This document shows, one piece after another, positions 50,919 to 61,649 of a DNA stretch of 64,000 bases (position 1 is its first letter; each line of letters opens with the position of its first letter). Both the position numbers and the translations under genes were made by a program. Source of the stretch: Gnetum montanum (taxonomy: Eukaryota > Streptophyta > Gnetopsida > Gnetales > Gnetaceae); contig MNCI01022060.1 in assembly GCA_015680685.1 (NCBI GenBank), positions 110,097 through 174,096 on the forward strand, read 5' to 3'. The notes under the pieces were generated by a model, which was not told the DNA's origin, searched no databases, and saw only the letters and a program-made list of their open reading frames with translations.

Positions 50919-51665
50919 ATGGCTATTAACTCTCAACCTACTATTGGTTCCAACAACCACATAAAGAAAAGACATTTCTTTAGAACCAACAATCCAACCA
51001 AGCCCTTGCAATCACAAGTAGTTGACTCCTTAGACACCTTGGTATCAATCAAAAGTTCAGAGCCTCCTTCAACACAACCACCACACTCAACGCATATGAT
51101 CATGCTAACACATGCCATCACTAATTCAATTAAAGCTATCCATCTTCCAAGGAAATTCTCTAGTCCTAGGAGTCCTCTAATATATTTACAAATTGCTAGA
51201 AATAAACCATGTAAGGCTATTTTGGATTTAGGTTCTGGTGTTAACTTAATTTCTCAAGAAATGTACAAGGCTTGGAACCTACCTCCATTGAAAAAGAGAA
51301 ACATCCTTCTAGAGTTGGCTAACCAGTCCATCACTATTCCATTCGGACTAGTAGAGGACATTGTTACCACTATTTGTAGGTGGTCGTACCCAGCTGACTT
51401 CCTAGTGATTCAAGTGAACAACGGTAAGGGGGACTTCCCAATCATAATGCGAAGAGCATGGCTAAGCATAGTTGACGTGCACCTAGGAATCCACAATCTT
51501 TCCCTGGAGATATCAAAGAAAAACATATTCGGAAAGATCAAGACGAACAAAGTTCCATGCATCGCATACAATGACACAGCGTGTAATTGCATCCAAAGGT
51601 CATGGATTATGCAAAGTTTAACATTGCCTGCATGTAATCAATGTGCACAAGTGATCAAGATATAA
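50919..51665 (+). pseudogene. Athila-like aspartic protease region
   Basis: An intact 248-codon piece. Residues 89-110 hold the active-site loop AILDLGSGVNLISQEMYKAW. Residues 170-190 hold FPIIMRRAWLSIVDVHLGI, which matches the second protease signature (usually I-x-G-R-P-(F/W)-L). The D-L-G-A-S form of the loop is typical of Athila relatives; here it is D-L-G-S-G. The frame ends where a 60-residue region before RT begins. Confidence 0.75.
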
Positions 51666-51889
51666 AGATGCTTGTATGCAACAACCACATGATAAGAAGG
51701 CACCTAGTGGCTAACAGTTGATCAATAAAGTAGTTCAATCATATGCATGGAACCAACTAAGGGTTTGACTTGCGCTTACATCGATAGCATAGATGCATTA
51801 GAGTAAGTCCATCACCAACTTCCTAGTCTTAACCTTGAAAATATTAACTAGGGGAAGTTGGTAATCCCTGAGAAATTTAAATAGGGGCC

Positions 51890-53222
51890 CCTCAAGTTGA
51901 AACCATTTCCCACCGATATGGAATACACATTTCTTAAAAATGGAAAACTGGTAATTATTAATGCTAAGCTTACTCCACAATAAAAAGAGAGACTGTTGAA
52001 GGTAATAAATAAATGATAAAAATCCTTTTCTTGGTCATATCCTGAATTAACTAGAATAAATCCTAGGATATGCCAACATAGAATTTACACTGACCCCTCC
52101 ATGAAGCCTCGAAGACAACAGCAAAGGTGCTTAAACCCAAAGCTGAAGTAAGTAGTAAAGGAAGAAATTGAATAGCTTCTTAAGGCTAGGTTCATATACC
52201 CCATTGCTAATAGTGAATGGGTTAGCCCCTTAGTTATTATGCCTAAAAAGGGAGGTAAATGAAGGGTGTGCATAGATTTCAGGCTACTAAATATGGCAAC
52301 ATTCAAAGATCACTTCCCATTGTCATTTGTCGACCAGGTATTACACACCATTGTAGGGCATCACTATTATAGTTTTCTAGATAGATATAGTGAATATAAC
52401 CAAATACAAATAGCCCCAGAAGACCAAGCCAAGACCACGTTCACTAGTTCTCGGGGAATGTTTGCATACAAACAGATGTTGTTTGGCTTGTGCAATGCCC
52501 CTACAACATTTCAACGATTACTTCTAAGCATATTCCCATATCAAATAGGGAAAAATGTGGTGGTCTTTATGGATGAATTCTCCACTTATGGAGAAAACTT
52601 TGATCAACCCTTGGACCAATTAGAGCAAGTATTAAAAAGATGTGTAGAAACCAATTTGAGGCTCAATTGGAAAAAAATCCATTTGATGGTCCAAGAAGGC
52701 ATAGTACTAGGGCACAAAATCTTACACACAAGGATAGAGGTAGACCTTGAGAAAATCAAAGTTATCCAAGAAATTATCCATCAACCAGAAACTATCAAAG
52801 ATATTTAGTCATTCCTTAGACACACTAGCTACTATAGGATATTTATTGAGAACTTTTCAAAGGTTGCAAAACTATTGGTGGAATTAACAAAAAAGGATGT
52901 ACCTTTTAAATGGACTAGGGAATGTGAATTTTCTTTCCAGACTCTAAAATAGAAGCTAGTAGAAACACCCATTCTACAAGATTCTAACTAGTCCAAACCA
53001 TTCCTTATTATGACTGACACATCCAACTATGCTTTTGGAGCTGTAGTTACATATTTAGATGAACAAAAGTATCCTTATTACATTCATTGTGCAAGTAGAA
53101 GTATCGCTAGTGCACAAATCAACTACACTACCACAGAGAAAGAATTAATGGTTGTAGTGTTTGCACTAGAAAAGCTTAGATACTATGTATTGGGATATAA
53201 AGTATATATACATACAGAACTA
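51890..53222 (+). pseudogene. Athila-like RT and truncated RNase H
   Basis: N-terminal: FSWSYPELTRINPRICQHRI, EWVSPLVIMPKKGGK, then RVCIDFRLLN after a stop at the Trp codon. The 180-codon open piece (52266-52808) holds FLDRYSEYNQIQIAPEDQ (first catalytic Asp kept), GMFAYKQMLFGLCNAPTTFQ, then FMDEFSTYG, where the second Asp of the FMDD box is Glu, then LKRCVETNLRLNW and EGIVLGHKI. RNase H (from about 53010): TDTSNYAFGAVVTYLDEQK, NYTTTEKELMVVVFALEKL, YKVYIHT, then a break at 53222. Confidence 0.88.
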
Positions 53223-53741
53223 TTGGTGACTGTTTGGGACGCGACTGCCAACGAGTGTCCTCGAACAGGATTTAGATGCCTGCTGGTCTCTGGCAACACC
53301 AAGGCCCAGATACCTCCAAATAAACTCAGTAGTTAATGTGAGTATGTGTGTGTGCTGTTGCGGCGTGTGGTTGTGAAATATGAAACGATTGCATTGTGTG
53401 TAAACTACAAATGACTTACTTTAAAGAGATTCAGCCAACTTTGCCAAGTACTGTGAGTTGTTGAGAGTTCCTATTTTGTTCAATTACCTAGTCTATGTGG
53501 TCCTTATAATACCTACTTGTAACAAATAAAATTTTGCAAAAAATTTGAGCACAACTCTACGAATCTACTTCCAATTTTCCCCAAAGAAAATTATAGTTCC
53601 ACAAGAAAACTAGAAATAGAGCAAGATTCGATGGAAATAGACAGAAAAGAAAGTAGATTTTTGTAGACCTCAAATATTTAAACAAGGTAAAATGACACGA
53701 GTAAACACTTCACAATAAAGCTATCCCAAATTCAATATCTA

Positions 53742-54124
53742 NNNNNNNNNNNNNNNNNNNNNNNNNNNNNNNNNNNNNNNNNNNNNNNNNNNNNNNNNNN
53801 NNNNNNNNNNNNNNNNNNNNNNNNNNNNNNNNNNNNNNNNNNNNNNNNNNNNNNNNNNNNNNNNNNNNNNNNNNNNNNNNNNNNNNNNNNNNNNNNNNNN
53901 NNNNNNNNNNNNNNNNNNNNNNNNNNNNNNNNNNNNNNNNNNNNNNNNNNNNNNNNNNNNNNNNNNNNNNNNNNNNNNNNNNNNNNNNNNNNNNNNNNNN
54001 NNNNNNNNNNNNNNNNNNNNNNNNNNNNNNNNNNNNNNNNNNNNNNNNNNNNNNNNNNNNNNNNNNNNNNNNNNNNNNNNNNNNNNNNNNNNNNNNNNNN
54101 NNNNNNNNNNNNNNNNNNNNNNNN
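53742..54124. other. assembly gap of 383 N inside the LTR
   Basis: The flanks align without indel to 63081 and 63721, so the missing sequence should be about 639 bases if it matches the other LTR. The gap is then about 256 bases too short. Confidence 0.9.
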
Positions 54125-54245
54125 AAAGTGTGTCTCCATGTGAGAGCCCAAGTGCTAGCTAGTAGCCTTCCCAAAGTGTGATGTATCAAGTGTCTTCTCC
54201 AAAAGTGATGTCTTTTTTCCCTCCTTTTCCTTCTTACCCCTGAAG

Positions 54246-54255
54246 CCTTTTTATA
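54246..54255 (-). promoter_or_regulatory. TATA box in the 3' LTR
   Basis: TATAAAAAGG on the minus strand. The identical site in the other LTR copy is at 63842-63851. Confidence 0.65.
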
Positions 54256-54599
54256 AGGTTCATAAGGTAGTTACATTCCAAAATATCCTAGCTAACTTTT
54301 CTCCCAAGTAAGGAGGTTACAACTCACCCATCTAGTTAGGAGGAAGTTATGTAGTTAGGAAGTTATACATAAAGTTAGGAGGAATTTATGCTAACATTAA
54401 TATTCGTAAATATTATAAATTATAAATATTTTATGTAATGTGATATTACAAGTATAATATTACAAATATTTTAACATTAATATTGCAAATATTTTATGAG
54501 TAGTAACTTATATATATAATAATGTTTGAAAATTAATGTTTTAAGAATGTTTTAAGACTTGAAATAATTAAATTAAAGGCAAGTCTTCAGTCCATCATT

Positions 54600-55790
54600 T
54601 GGAATAATTAATGGTAAGTTTTGGTGATAGATTAAACTGTAACTCCAACATTAGTGAAAATATCTCTTGCATCTACGGATTCGGTTATACACTTGTCTTA
54701 GTGTGCCTTCGTGTCTCCGTTGCCGCGTTCAGTGGACTGGTATGCAATATCGAATGCATCAGCATCAGGTATGGCTACTGTTTTGGATTGTAGGTTCCAG
54801 GAGTGAGCGACACTTACGATTAACCACTTGAAAGTTTGAAATGAGTTCCTAGTTGTGATGTTTTTTTTCTTTTCTATTTTCAACCTTGTGGTAGCAATCA
54901 ACCTGTTTTTGTATTTTCCAAGGCATTCATGGCCGCGTTTAACCCCTGGGCACACAGCCACGAAATTTGCCGAGTTATTTAAAAACAGTATTGAAGTGAG
55001 TAGGGTTTGTTCATGCGTAGAATAGTGGCACAGAAACCAATAGGGTTTGGTAATGCACGAGGCCGTGTAGAGGTCCTTGTGGCTCTGTTTGCCTTGGCAC
55101 AAAGGAGGCCAACACTGCTTATGGTCTGCCGATTCAAACCTCCGTAGACCCAAAAAAAATGAAATGCTAATGTCTGCTTTTGTTTTTGTTTCTGGAAACA
55201 GCAGAACAAGTGGAATGAAGTGCTTCCCTGGGGTCATGTGGCGTGGTGCTTAGCAGTGAAACAAACCCTCATTTGGTTCAAATAGTTATCAAAGGGCGAT
55301 GTCGATTTTTCTACTACCTGTCTGCACCGTGTGGCTAGCGATTTTTTCACTCCTACTACCTAAAAAAAATGTGATTTTCTGGAATGCCATGATTTTGTTC
55401 ATGTTGTATTGCTTGTAGTTCCGCAGGATTTGTGCATGTATGAATATTTTTTTTTTGAAACAGGGAGAGACTTTAGAAAAGTTGATGTTGCCTTCAAAAA
55501 TTTAAATGATAAATTTAAAATCTGAAAGTAAGGTTGAACAAAGACTTTGGAACCCTTTCCATCAAAATATGAATTGCAATGTTCCTATCCTACAGAATTT
55601 TTGTTGTTGCAGAGGTTGCTTTTCGGGATAAAATGGATACAATAGAAATTTTACTTAAGATGCTCTCTGATATATTTTCATATCATATAAAGGATAAATT
55701 GGACTTTTTCCATAATTACACTATGTATAGGAATGGGGATTCTATAAAAATAAATAAAGTTAAAATGCTATTTTAACTTATTCCTTTCCT
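54600..55790. other. GC-richer, exon-like insert within the proposed LTR
   Basis: Composition differs from the AT-rich flanks. A 179-codon frame lies on the minus strand (54698-55237). On the plus strand there are three acceptor-like sites ending in AG at 55201, 55463 and 55612, each after a T-rich tract, a donor-like GTAAGG at 55528, and an open stretch VAFRDKMDTIEILLKML at about 55613. I recognise no protein. It may be captured host sequence carried in U3, or ordinary LTR sequence. Confidence 0.35.
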
Positions 55791-55879
55791 CTGAAACCCA
55801 AATTTAGCCACTTTTCCAAAAACTTTTAACCAATTTAATCTTACCAACCTGCTCCATGAAATGTCCAAATGTGCCAACA

Positions 55880-55897
55880 TTTCTGCCCCCTTAAAAG
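55880..55897 (-). promoter_or_regulatory. polypurine tract
   Basis: Minus-strand TTTTAAGGGGGCAGAAA lies directly before the proposed LTR start TGTTGG. Confidence 0.5.
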
Positions 55898-56208
55898 CTT
55901 AAAGAAACTTGTGCAACCTCATTTCAAAACTAAAACATCTTGAAATTTTCATTGAATTTTTATAGCTGAATAAAAATCATTTTGGAGGAAAATTCCCATT
56001 TAACATAAGGTGTGATGGGACAAAAACCTCATTCCTAAGAAAAATAACAAATTGTACATCATCATGTCCTTCATGGACTATTATTGGGATGGAAACTGAA
56101 TTGTGAGGATTACCCTAGTAGGAATCCTCATCTCTCTAATTGTTTTATAGGAAATCTCTGATGTGATGAAGGTAGTCATGTTGCTCTCTGGCTTGGTAGA
56201 GCTCTCAC

Positions 56209-56590
56209 CTTGATCTACTAGAGCTTTCTCTTCAGCACCTTTCTCATTTTCCTTTTCAGATGAGCTCTTCTGTTCTTCTCCATTAGGTCCTTCATTTTCC
56301 TCTCAGGAGACAAAAGCTTCTCCCCATCCCCATGATGACTCTTCATAGGTTGGTTGCTCTTCTCCTTTTTTTTCTTCTTTGGAGCAATCTTGATATCACC
56401 CCCAAACATTAGACTCTATATCCAAATCTCTAGTGAGAAAAGAAAATTCATCGGACAACCAAGCCATAAAAGGACACTCTTTTGGAGCTCCACAAGATCT
56501 AGCCTTTAGATAAGCCTTAAATACATGCTTAGGGCAACATCCCATCACATATGGAATAAAATAATTTTTCATAGCTTTCTCAAACTCCAT
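56209..56590 (-). pseudogene. additional sense ORF between integrase and 3' LTR
   Basis: From ATG at 56590 the frame runs 64 codons: MEFEKAMKNYFIPYVMGCCP, SCGAPKECPFMAWLSDEFSF. At a GGGGG run (about 56401) it shifts into a second frame of similar length (56409-56218). That second frame is strongly basic: PKKKKKEKSNQP, ERKMKDLMEKNRR, KRKMRKVLKRKL. Joined, it would be about 125 residues with a Cys-containing head and a Lys/Arg-rich tail. It has the same orientation as the polyprotein and starts about 390 bases after its stop. No family recognised. Extra sense frames in this position are known in some plant Ty3/gypsy elements. Confidence 0.45.
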
Positions 56591-56975
56591 CTTCCTCTTT
56601 CAAATTAGCTCTTTCTTACTCTCCCTACTCAACTTGAATTGAAAGATGATGAAATTTTAGGCAACTTAACCCTCTTTTTATAGGTACTAAAAATTTGAAA
56701 TCCCTCCAAACAAGTTTCCTTCTTTTTAGGCATTTCAACCATTTGTCACAATCCTCACCAAGTAGTGGATGAGTGACCTTCTCCACTTGTCACAATTGTA
56801 GAATTCCACTTGTTTCACTTGTAGGCTTCCACTTGCCTCACTTGAAGGAAAATTATTTTCTAATCTAAATAAAGCATAATTAAACATATTAATTGATACT
56901 ATATTGCTAGTAATATTTACCTAATAGTATATAAATATATTATTTTGTGTAATTATATCTTCAAGTTGTATGCAA

Positions 56976-58121
56976 TTATCCCAAATAATGTTTTATATGC
57001 AAAACATTATATGGAAATTGCAATTCCATGCCATCCAAAGTTGATAATCTGTAAGTATCCTCTAACAATTACTTTGTAATTTGAAAGGGACCAACCCATG
57101 TCAGGGTAAACTTATTTGGTTTCTTCATATTCCATAATATGACAAGGTCCCCTATCTTGAAAGTTCTTTTTAGAGCTTTCCTATCAAACCATCTTTTAAC
57201 TTGAAAGGTATTCTGTAACAAATTATCTCTTGCTTTCTCTACTTCAGCTTCTCTTTTAATAAGTAAAGTCATAAAACTTCTATCTTTATCATTCTTTTCA
57301 CTATATCTTTGAACAAATTCAAAAGCTGAGCTTACAATCTTATTTGTAATTCTTGCTGGCAAACCATAGACTAAGTTATACGGTGATGTCCTGATAGCTT
57401 TCTTGAATCTAATTCGATCTGACCATAATGCAGATTGTAGATAATCGATCCAATTTCCTGGATTCTCATCCATCGATTTCTTGATATAAGAGATAAGCTT
57501 TTTATTGGTGGATTTTTCTAGGCCATTTCTTTGAGAATAATAATTTGATGAGGAAAATAAGAAAATAGATTTTTCAGATGCCCATCTAATAAACTCTTCA
57601 GATTTGAAGGTAGGTCCATTGTCTAACACTAACACTTCAGGTAGACCAAATCTACTTAGAATGTGGTCTTCTAGGAACTTAATCACATCTGATGCTGAAC
57701 TTCCTCTTAGATCCTTTGCTTCAGACCATTTAGTGAAATAATCAGTAGCTGTAAGAATAAACTTGTGTCCAGCTCTTGAAGGAGTAATTGTACTAATAAA
57801 ATCCAAACCCCATTGCTGAAATGGTCTATCTGCAACTACTGGCTTTAAAGGGGCTCTAGCCCTTTTAATCTTGGGCCCATGAATTTGACATTTATAGCAT
57901 TTTTTAATTTTTGAACTAATGTCTTGATACATGGAAGGCCAGTAATACTATCCATATCGAAGTATATGTTGCATAGTCGATTTAGGGGATTCATAAAATA
58001 AATTCAAATGATCATGAAATTGTTTCAAGATGAAACTAATTTGATGATTATGAACAGATTCCAATAAAACTTCTCGAAAATCCTTTCTATATAATATACT
58101 ATCTTTAATGAAAAATATTCA
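56976..58121 (-). pseudogene. integrase of the minus-strand Tat-like element
   Basis: The zinc-binding part starts near 58110: KDSILYRKDFREVLLESV, QFHDHLNLFYESPKST, a stop at 57948, YYWPSMYQD and CYKCQIHG. The intact 287-codon piece (57069-57932) has catalytic Asp44 (WGLDFIST) and Asp104 (VLDNGPTF). At the Glu position 35 residues later (residue 140) there is Lys, in NGLEKSTNKK. The C-terminal module reads WVGPFQITK, a stop at 57069, then TYRLSTLDGMELQFPYNVLH and IKHYLG, ending in TAA at 56976-56978. One point mutation would explain each defect. Confidence 0.9.
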
Positions 58122-58324
58122 TGCTCTTTTGAGGAAATCTCTCTTTTTACTTGCAATTAAATTGTTTGGGATTTTCTTTGTATTAAGAAATTTGAGAATT
58201 TCATCATACGAATTCTTTTTATGTGTGTCAAGTGTACACATTTCATTTTCTCTAGTCATTAACTTGGCTAGTCCCATCCCCTTAATTGTTTTGCATATTT
58301 CCAATGAAAATCTGAAACTTTGCA

Positions 58325-59722
58325 ACTTTATATTCCATTTTCCTCTTTTTACTCCAATCTCATTTGGGCTAGGAATCGCTTGGTTGCAAGTTCAATTAGC
58401 ATAATGTGGACTAATGAACTTTCCAAATAGTATTTAAAATGCTGAAGTGCTTTGATGACTGCGAAAGCTGGTTTCTCTAAGCTTAAATAATTTAACTCTG
58501 AACCTTTCAACTAATACCCAAAAAATACAATTGGTTCATCTTGACCTTCACTATCCTTTTGTGTTAGAACGACAGTGATAGAATCATTTGAAGCAAAAGA
58601 ATATAACCAAAAATCTTCTTTAAGCCTAGACTTTACCAAATATGGAGCCTCTTGTATAGCCTTTTTGATTTCTAATAAAGCTCTCTCTGACTCTGGTGTT
58701 TTCTCTACTTGAACATCCTTTTTTAGCATATGCATCAAAGTTTTGGTAATTTCAGTAAACCTGGGAATGAACTTTTTCACAAAGTTTATCTTCCCAAACA
58801 AAGATCTAAGAGATTTCTTACTTGTGGGATGCTCAATATTCTGTACTACTTGGATTCGAGAATTGTCTATGGAAATTCCTTCTTGACATATCACATGGCC
58901 TAATAAGCTTCCAGATTTAACCCCAAATATACACTTCTTAGGATTTAATGAAATACCAAACTCACGATATCTGTCGACAACCTGCTGGAGATGATCAATA
59001 TGATCTTCTTTTTTCTTTGAGAATATTGTAATATCATCCAAATAAACCACCATGAATTTGCCTAATAAATCCTTAAATGCTAAATCCATTGCTCTTTGGA
59101 AAGTAGCTCCAGCATTTGACAATCCAAATGGCATTCTTTGGTAAGCGAAAGTTCCCCATTCGGTGATAAATGATGTTTTGTATCTATCATTCTTATCTAC
59201 CGCGATTTGATTATAACATGAGAAACCATCTAAGAAAGAGTATACTTGACAACTTGAGACTTTAATCAGCATCTCATCAATTCTTGGAAGTGGATACTTA
59301 TCCTTTTTTGAAGCATCACCATTTTTCTTCCTCACTAGAACAAGGTTAGCAAGCCATGTCGAATATCATACTAGATATATGATTCGTGCTTGTAACAACT
59401 TCTTAATTTTGGCTTCCATAGCTGGTTCAAATGATGGATTAAATTTCCTTTGTTTCTTCTTGAATGTTTTGCAACCTTCTATTAAAGGGATCTTATGTGT
59501 CATCACATCTTGCCTAAAAGCTTTAAGATCATCATAGGACCAAGCAAAATTATCCAAATTATTTCTTAGACATAATAACAAGTCTTGCTTGAAACCTGAA
59601 TCTCTTTCCTTTGTAACATTCAACATCTTTGGCATTTTTTCTAATCCAAAATTCACTACCTCGAACGCTTGACTATCTGGGTTTTGAATCTTTTCCAGTA
59701 AGTAAATTTTTCTTGAACTCAT
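58325..59722 (-). pseudogene. reverse transcriptase and gRNase H
   Basis: 59722-59366 is the pre-RT part (NLDNFAWSYDDLKAFRQDV). A TGA at 59366 replaces a residue that is usually Arg (PV-R-YS). The 274-codon piece (59335-58511) holds FLDGFSCYNQIAVDKND, TFAYQRMPFGLSNAGATFQR and YLDD at 59033-59044 (VYLDDITIFSKKKEDH), all intact, then SLRSLFGKINFVKKFIPRFT. RNase H begins at FWLYSFASNDSITVVLTQKD and continues after a TAG at 58511 to LKGSELNYLSLEKPAFAVIK. A frameshift follows before the linker at 58325. About 12 residues (the usual W-R-x-C-V-D-(Y/F)-R block) are missing at 59316-59324. Confidence 0.9.
59708..59718 (-). other. +1 frameshift in an A run
   Basis: The aRNH frame ends 16 codons past the shift, and the pre-RT frame is offset by one base. 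Skipping one A in the AAAAA run joins HEFKK directly to IYLLEKIQN. This is most likely an old single-base insertion. Confidence 0.6.
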
Positions 59723-59739
59723 GTTTCAAATCAATCATC

Positions 59740-60320
59740 CTTTTTGGAATGAAATTAGCTTTGGAGTTTAATGACATTTCGGGTATCACTTGACCCTCAA
59801 ATTCTTTTTTATTCTTCATAAATCTTAGTACTTGATCATCGTCTTTAAATACTTGTAAATATCTTATATTATTTGGTACTGATGGCTGATGTTCTTCTTC
59901 AATCATGACATCTTTGTAACTTTCTATTATTTGCATATCCAATGTTGAAGCTGCCTTTGCCAAATCATCTGCTATAAGATTCTCTGTTTTGTTTATATGC
60001 TCTATTTGGCAATGTTGGAACTGATCTAACATCTTACAAGCAAATTTCTTATAAGGTCTTAAGAATGAGCTCTTTACTACACGGTTACCCTTTACTTGTT
60101 CACAGACTAATCTTGAGTCTCCTTTTATAGTGATTACTCTGATCTTTTTGTCTAGAGCTATTCTCATACCAATACATAAAGCTTCATTCTTAGCCTTGTT
60201 GTTAGTACAAACGAAAGATAGATGGATTGCTTCGAGAATTTCAGGTGAATCATTCCTTAAAATAACTATATCGACTCCTACACCTTTTGAATTACATGAA
60301 CCATCAATGTATAACTCTCA
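59740..60320 (-). pseudogene. additional RNase H (aRNH) between protease and RT
   Basis: In frame with gag-PR after a TGA at 60318 (a Trp codon position), the translation reads ELYIDGSCNSKGVGVDIVIL, FVCTNNKAKNEALCIGMRI, then KGDSRLVCEQVKGNRVVKSS and HINKTENLIADDLAKAAS. These are the four RNase H blocks in order. Catalytic Asp (YIDGS), Asp (GDS) and Asp (ADDLA) are kept. The Glu of the usual N-x-A-E-x-E-A-L block is Lys. It resembles the archaeal-type RNase H of Tat elements, but lies upstream of RT. gRNH is also present after RT, so the element encodes two. Confidence 0.85.
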
Positions 60321-61649
60321 TTTATCTTCATTCTTTGATTGTTCTTTTTGAGAATCACAATTTTCTTGGAGTGTACAAATTTTTTTTTCAACACGTCCTT
60401 TTTCAACCATTTTACTTTTTCCATTTGAAGTGATATTATCTATCATTGAAGGTTCGCTATAGATATATGTTTGATTTGGTTCTCCTTTCCAAGGTAGCCA
60501 CATGTGAGAATAATCTATTGATATGTAACCTAAGAAATTCTTACTCCAACTTCTACTCAATAAGAGACTATGTGAATCTAGTATATATGCCACTTGAATA
60601 GTTACTCTACTTCTAATGCGGGGTTTAGACGCAATTTCCAATAGAACATTTGGTAATTGACCCACAATCTTCACTTTACTTTTATCCACTTGAACAATCT
60701 TTTTATTTGATTTTCTAGGAATCAAACCAAGTTTCTTACATATAGATAATGGCATTATAGTAGACGTAGCTCCAGAATCAACCAAACAATTGTGTAAGTA
60801 CTTATCTTTTAATTTCATTGTCAAAAGAAAATCAGGAGCTTCCTTATCATATGAAGTCTTTAATTTCTCATCATTACTAGATACATAACTTAACTCTGAT
60901 TCTCTAGCTCTCCTTTTACCTTTAATGAACTCTAAAGCCTTTCTTTGCTGATGTCCTATTTGAAGCAACCGATAAAAGCTAATATTGGCCTTGACGTGTT
61001 TAAGTTCTTCAATCAAATTGTACTCTCCATCACCAATAAAGCTTGATCTCTTTATCCATTTATTAAAAGACTGATTTGGAGTGCTTTTCTCTACTTGATT
61101 ATCTTTACCTTTATTCTTATTTCTTATATTTGGCTCAAAAGCTTTTCTCTTAGTAGATGGATCAGTTAGTCTTTCCTTAGATCGAAGACTATATCCATTT
61201 TCCTTATTGTTATTGCATTCCTCATTTGAAGACATATCTTCTTCAGAACATGATAAAGAAGAAGTATCGCTAAATCCATTGCTAGAAGATTTACTTGCAT
61301 AGTGAACACTAGATAACTCATTATCAGATTCAATATCAAGAAAGTTGAACATAATAAGATCACTTTCATCCTTATCTTCTATTAACTTAGTGTATTGATG
61401 TTTATGCTTTCTATTTTTCCTTTCTTCCTTGATATTAACTCTTGCCAAGGCTTTTTCAAGCTTCACTATTTTATTAGACATATCTCTCATTAATTGTCCT
61501 TTTTCAGATCCTACTTTTTCATGTTCTTGCTCTTTCTTAACATGAGATGGACCTGGTAAAGCTTTAAATTGAGCAAAATCTTGCATAGGAATCATAACTC
61601 TTTCTTCTCTTTTTTGAATTGCAATATTTTCTTCAGGATTCAAGTTCAA
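60321..61649 (-). pseudogene. gag C-terminal half and aspartic protease
   Basis: A 443-codon open piece. The first 230 residues are charged and Ser-rich (KIVKLEKALARVNIKEERKN could form a coiled coil) and show no C-x2-C-x4-H-x4-C knuckle. The protease follows: residues near 290-305 read LHNCLVDSGATSTIMPLS, with the DSGAT loop at 60765-60779 fully canonical. Later the ILDSHSLLLSRSWSKNFLGY stretch sits where the second protease signature is expected. The piece begins right after a TAG at 61650 and ends at the TGA at 60318, both in the same frame as gag and aRNH. Confidence 0.85.

Larger units (their letters stand above)
47605..53222 (+). mobile_element. Athila-like Ty3/gypsy element, interrupted in RNase H
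   Basis: LTR, tRNA-Asp-type primer binding site, gag, protease, RT and RNase H occur in order on the plus strand. The protein text (D-L-G in protease; RCVETNLRLNW and EGIVLGHKI in RT) is closest to the Athila side of plant Ty3/gypsy elements. At 53222 the RNase H frame stops abruptly where the LTR of a minus-strand element begins. Integrase and the 3' LTR are therefore predicted beyond position 64000. Confidence 0.8.
53224..55879 (-). repeat. 3' LTR of the minus-strand Tat-like element
   Basis: In minus sense it would run from TGTTGGCACATTTGG (55879) to AGTCGCCA (53224), a TG...CA pair. The low-coordinate end is exact, because homology with the other LTR starts at 53223/62563. The high end is inferred from the polypurine tract, since the matching part of the other LTR lies outside the window. 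Confidence 0.6.

Noticed and set aside
53223-53245. Plus-strand primer binding site (TGG(T/C)GACTG) implying a plus-strand element
   Set aside because: The sequence before 53223 is RNase H coding, not an LTR end, and the flanked polyprotein, TATA box and polypurine tract all point to the minus strand.
53710-54189. Long frames reading through the N block
   Set aside because: They exist only because N codons were translated as unknown residues.
54698-55237. 179-codon minus frame as a host gene
   Set aside because: No domain, no start or promoter context of its own, and it lies in the proposed LTR. Kept only as a possible captured fragment.
59708-59718. Programmed ribosomal frameshift between aRNH and RT
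   Set aside because: The A run is short, with no recognised slippery heptamer or following structure. The same frame carries many stops, so an old indel is simpler.
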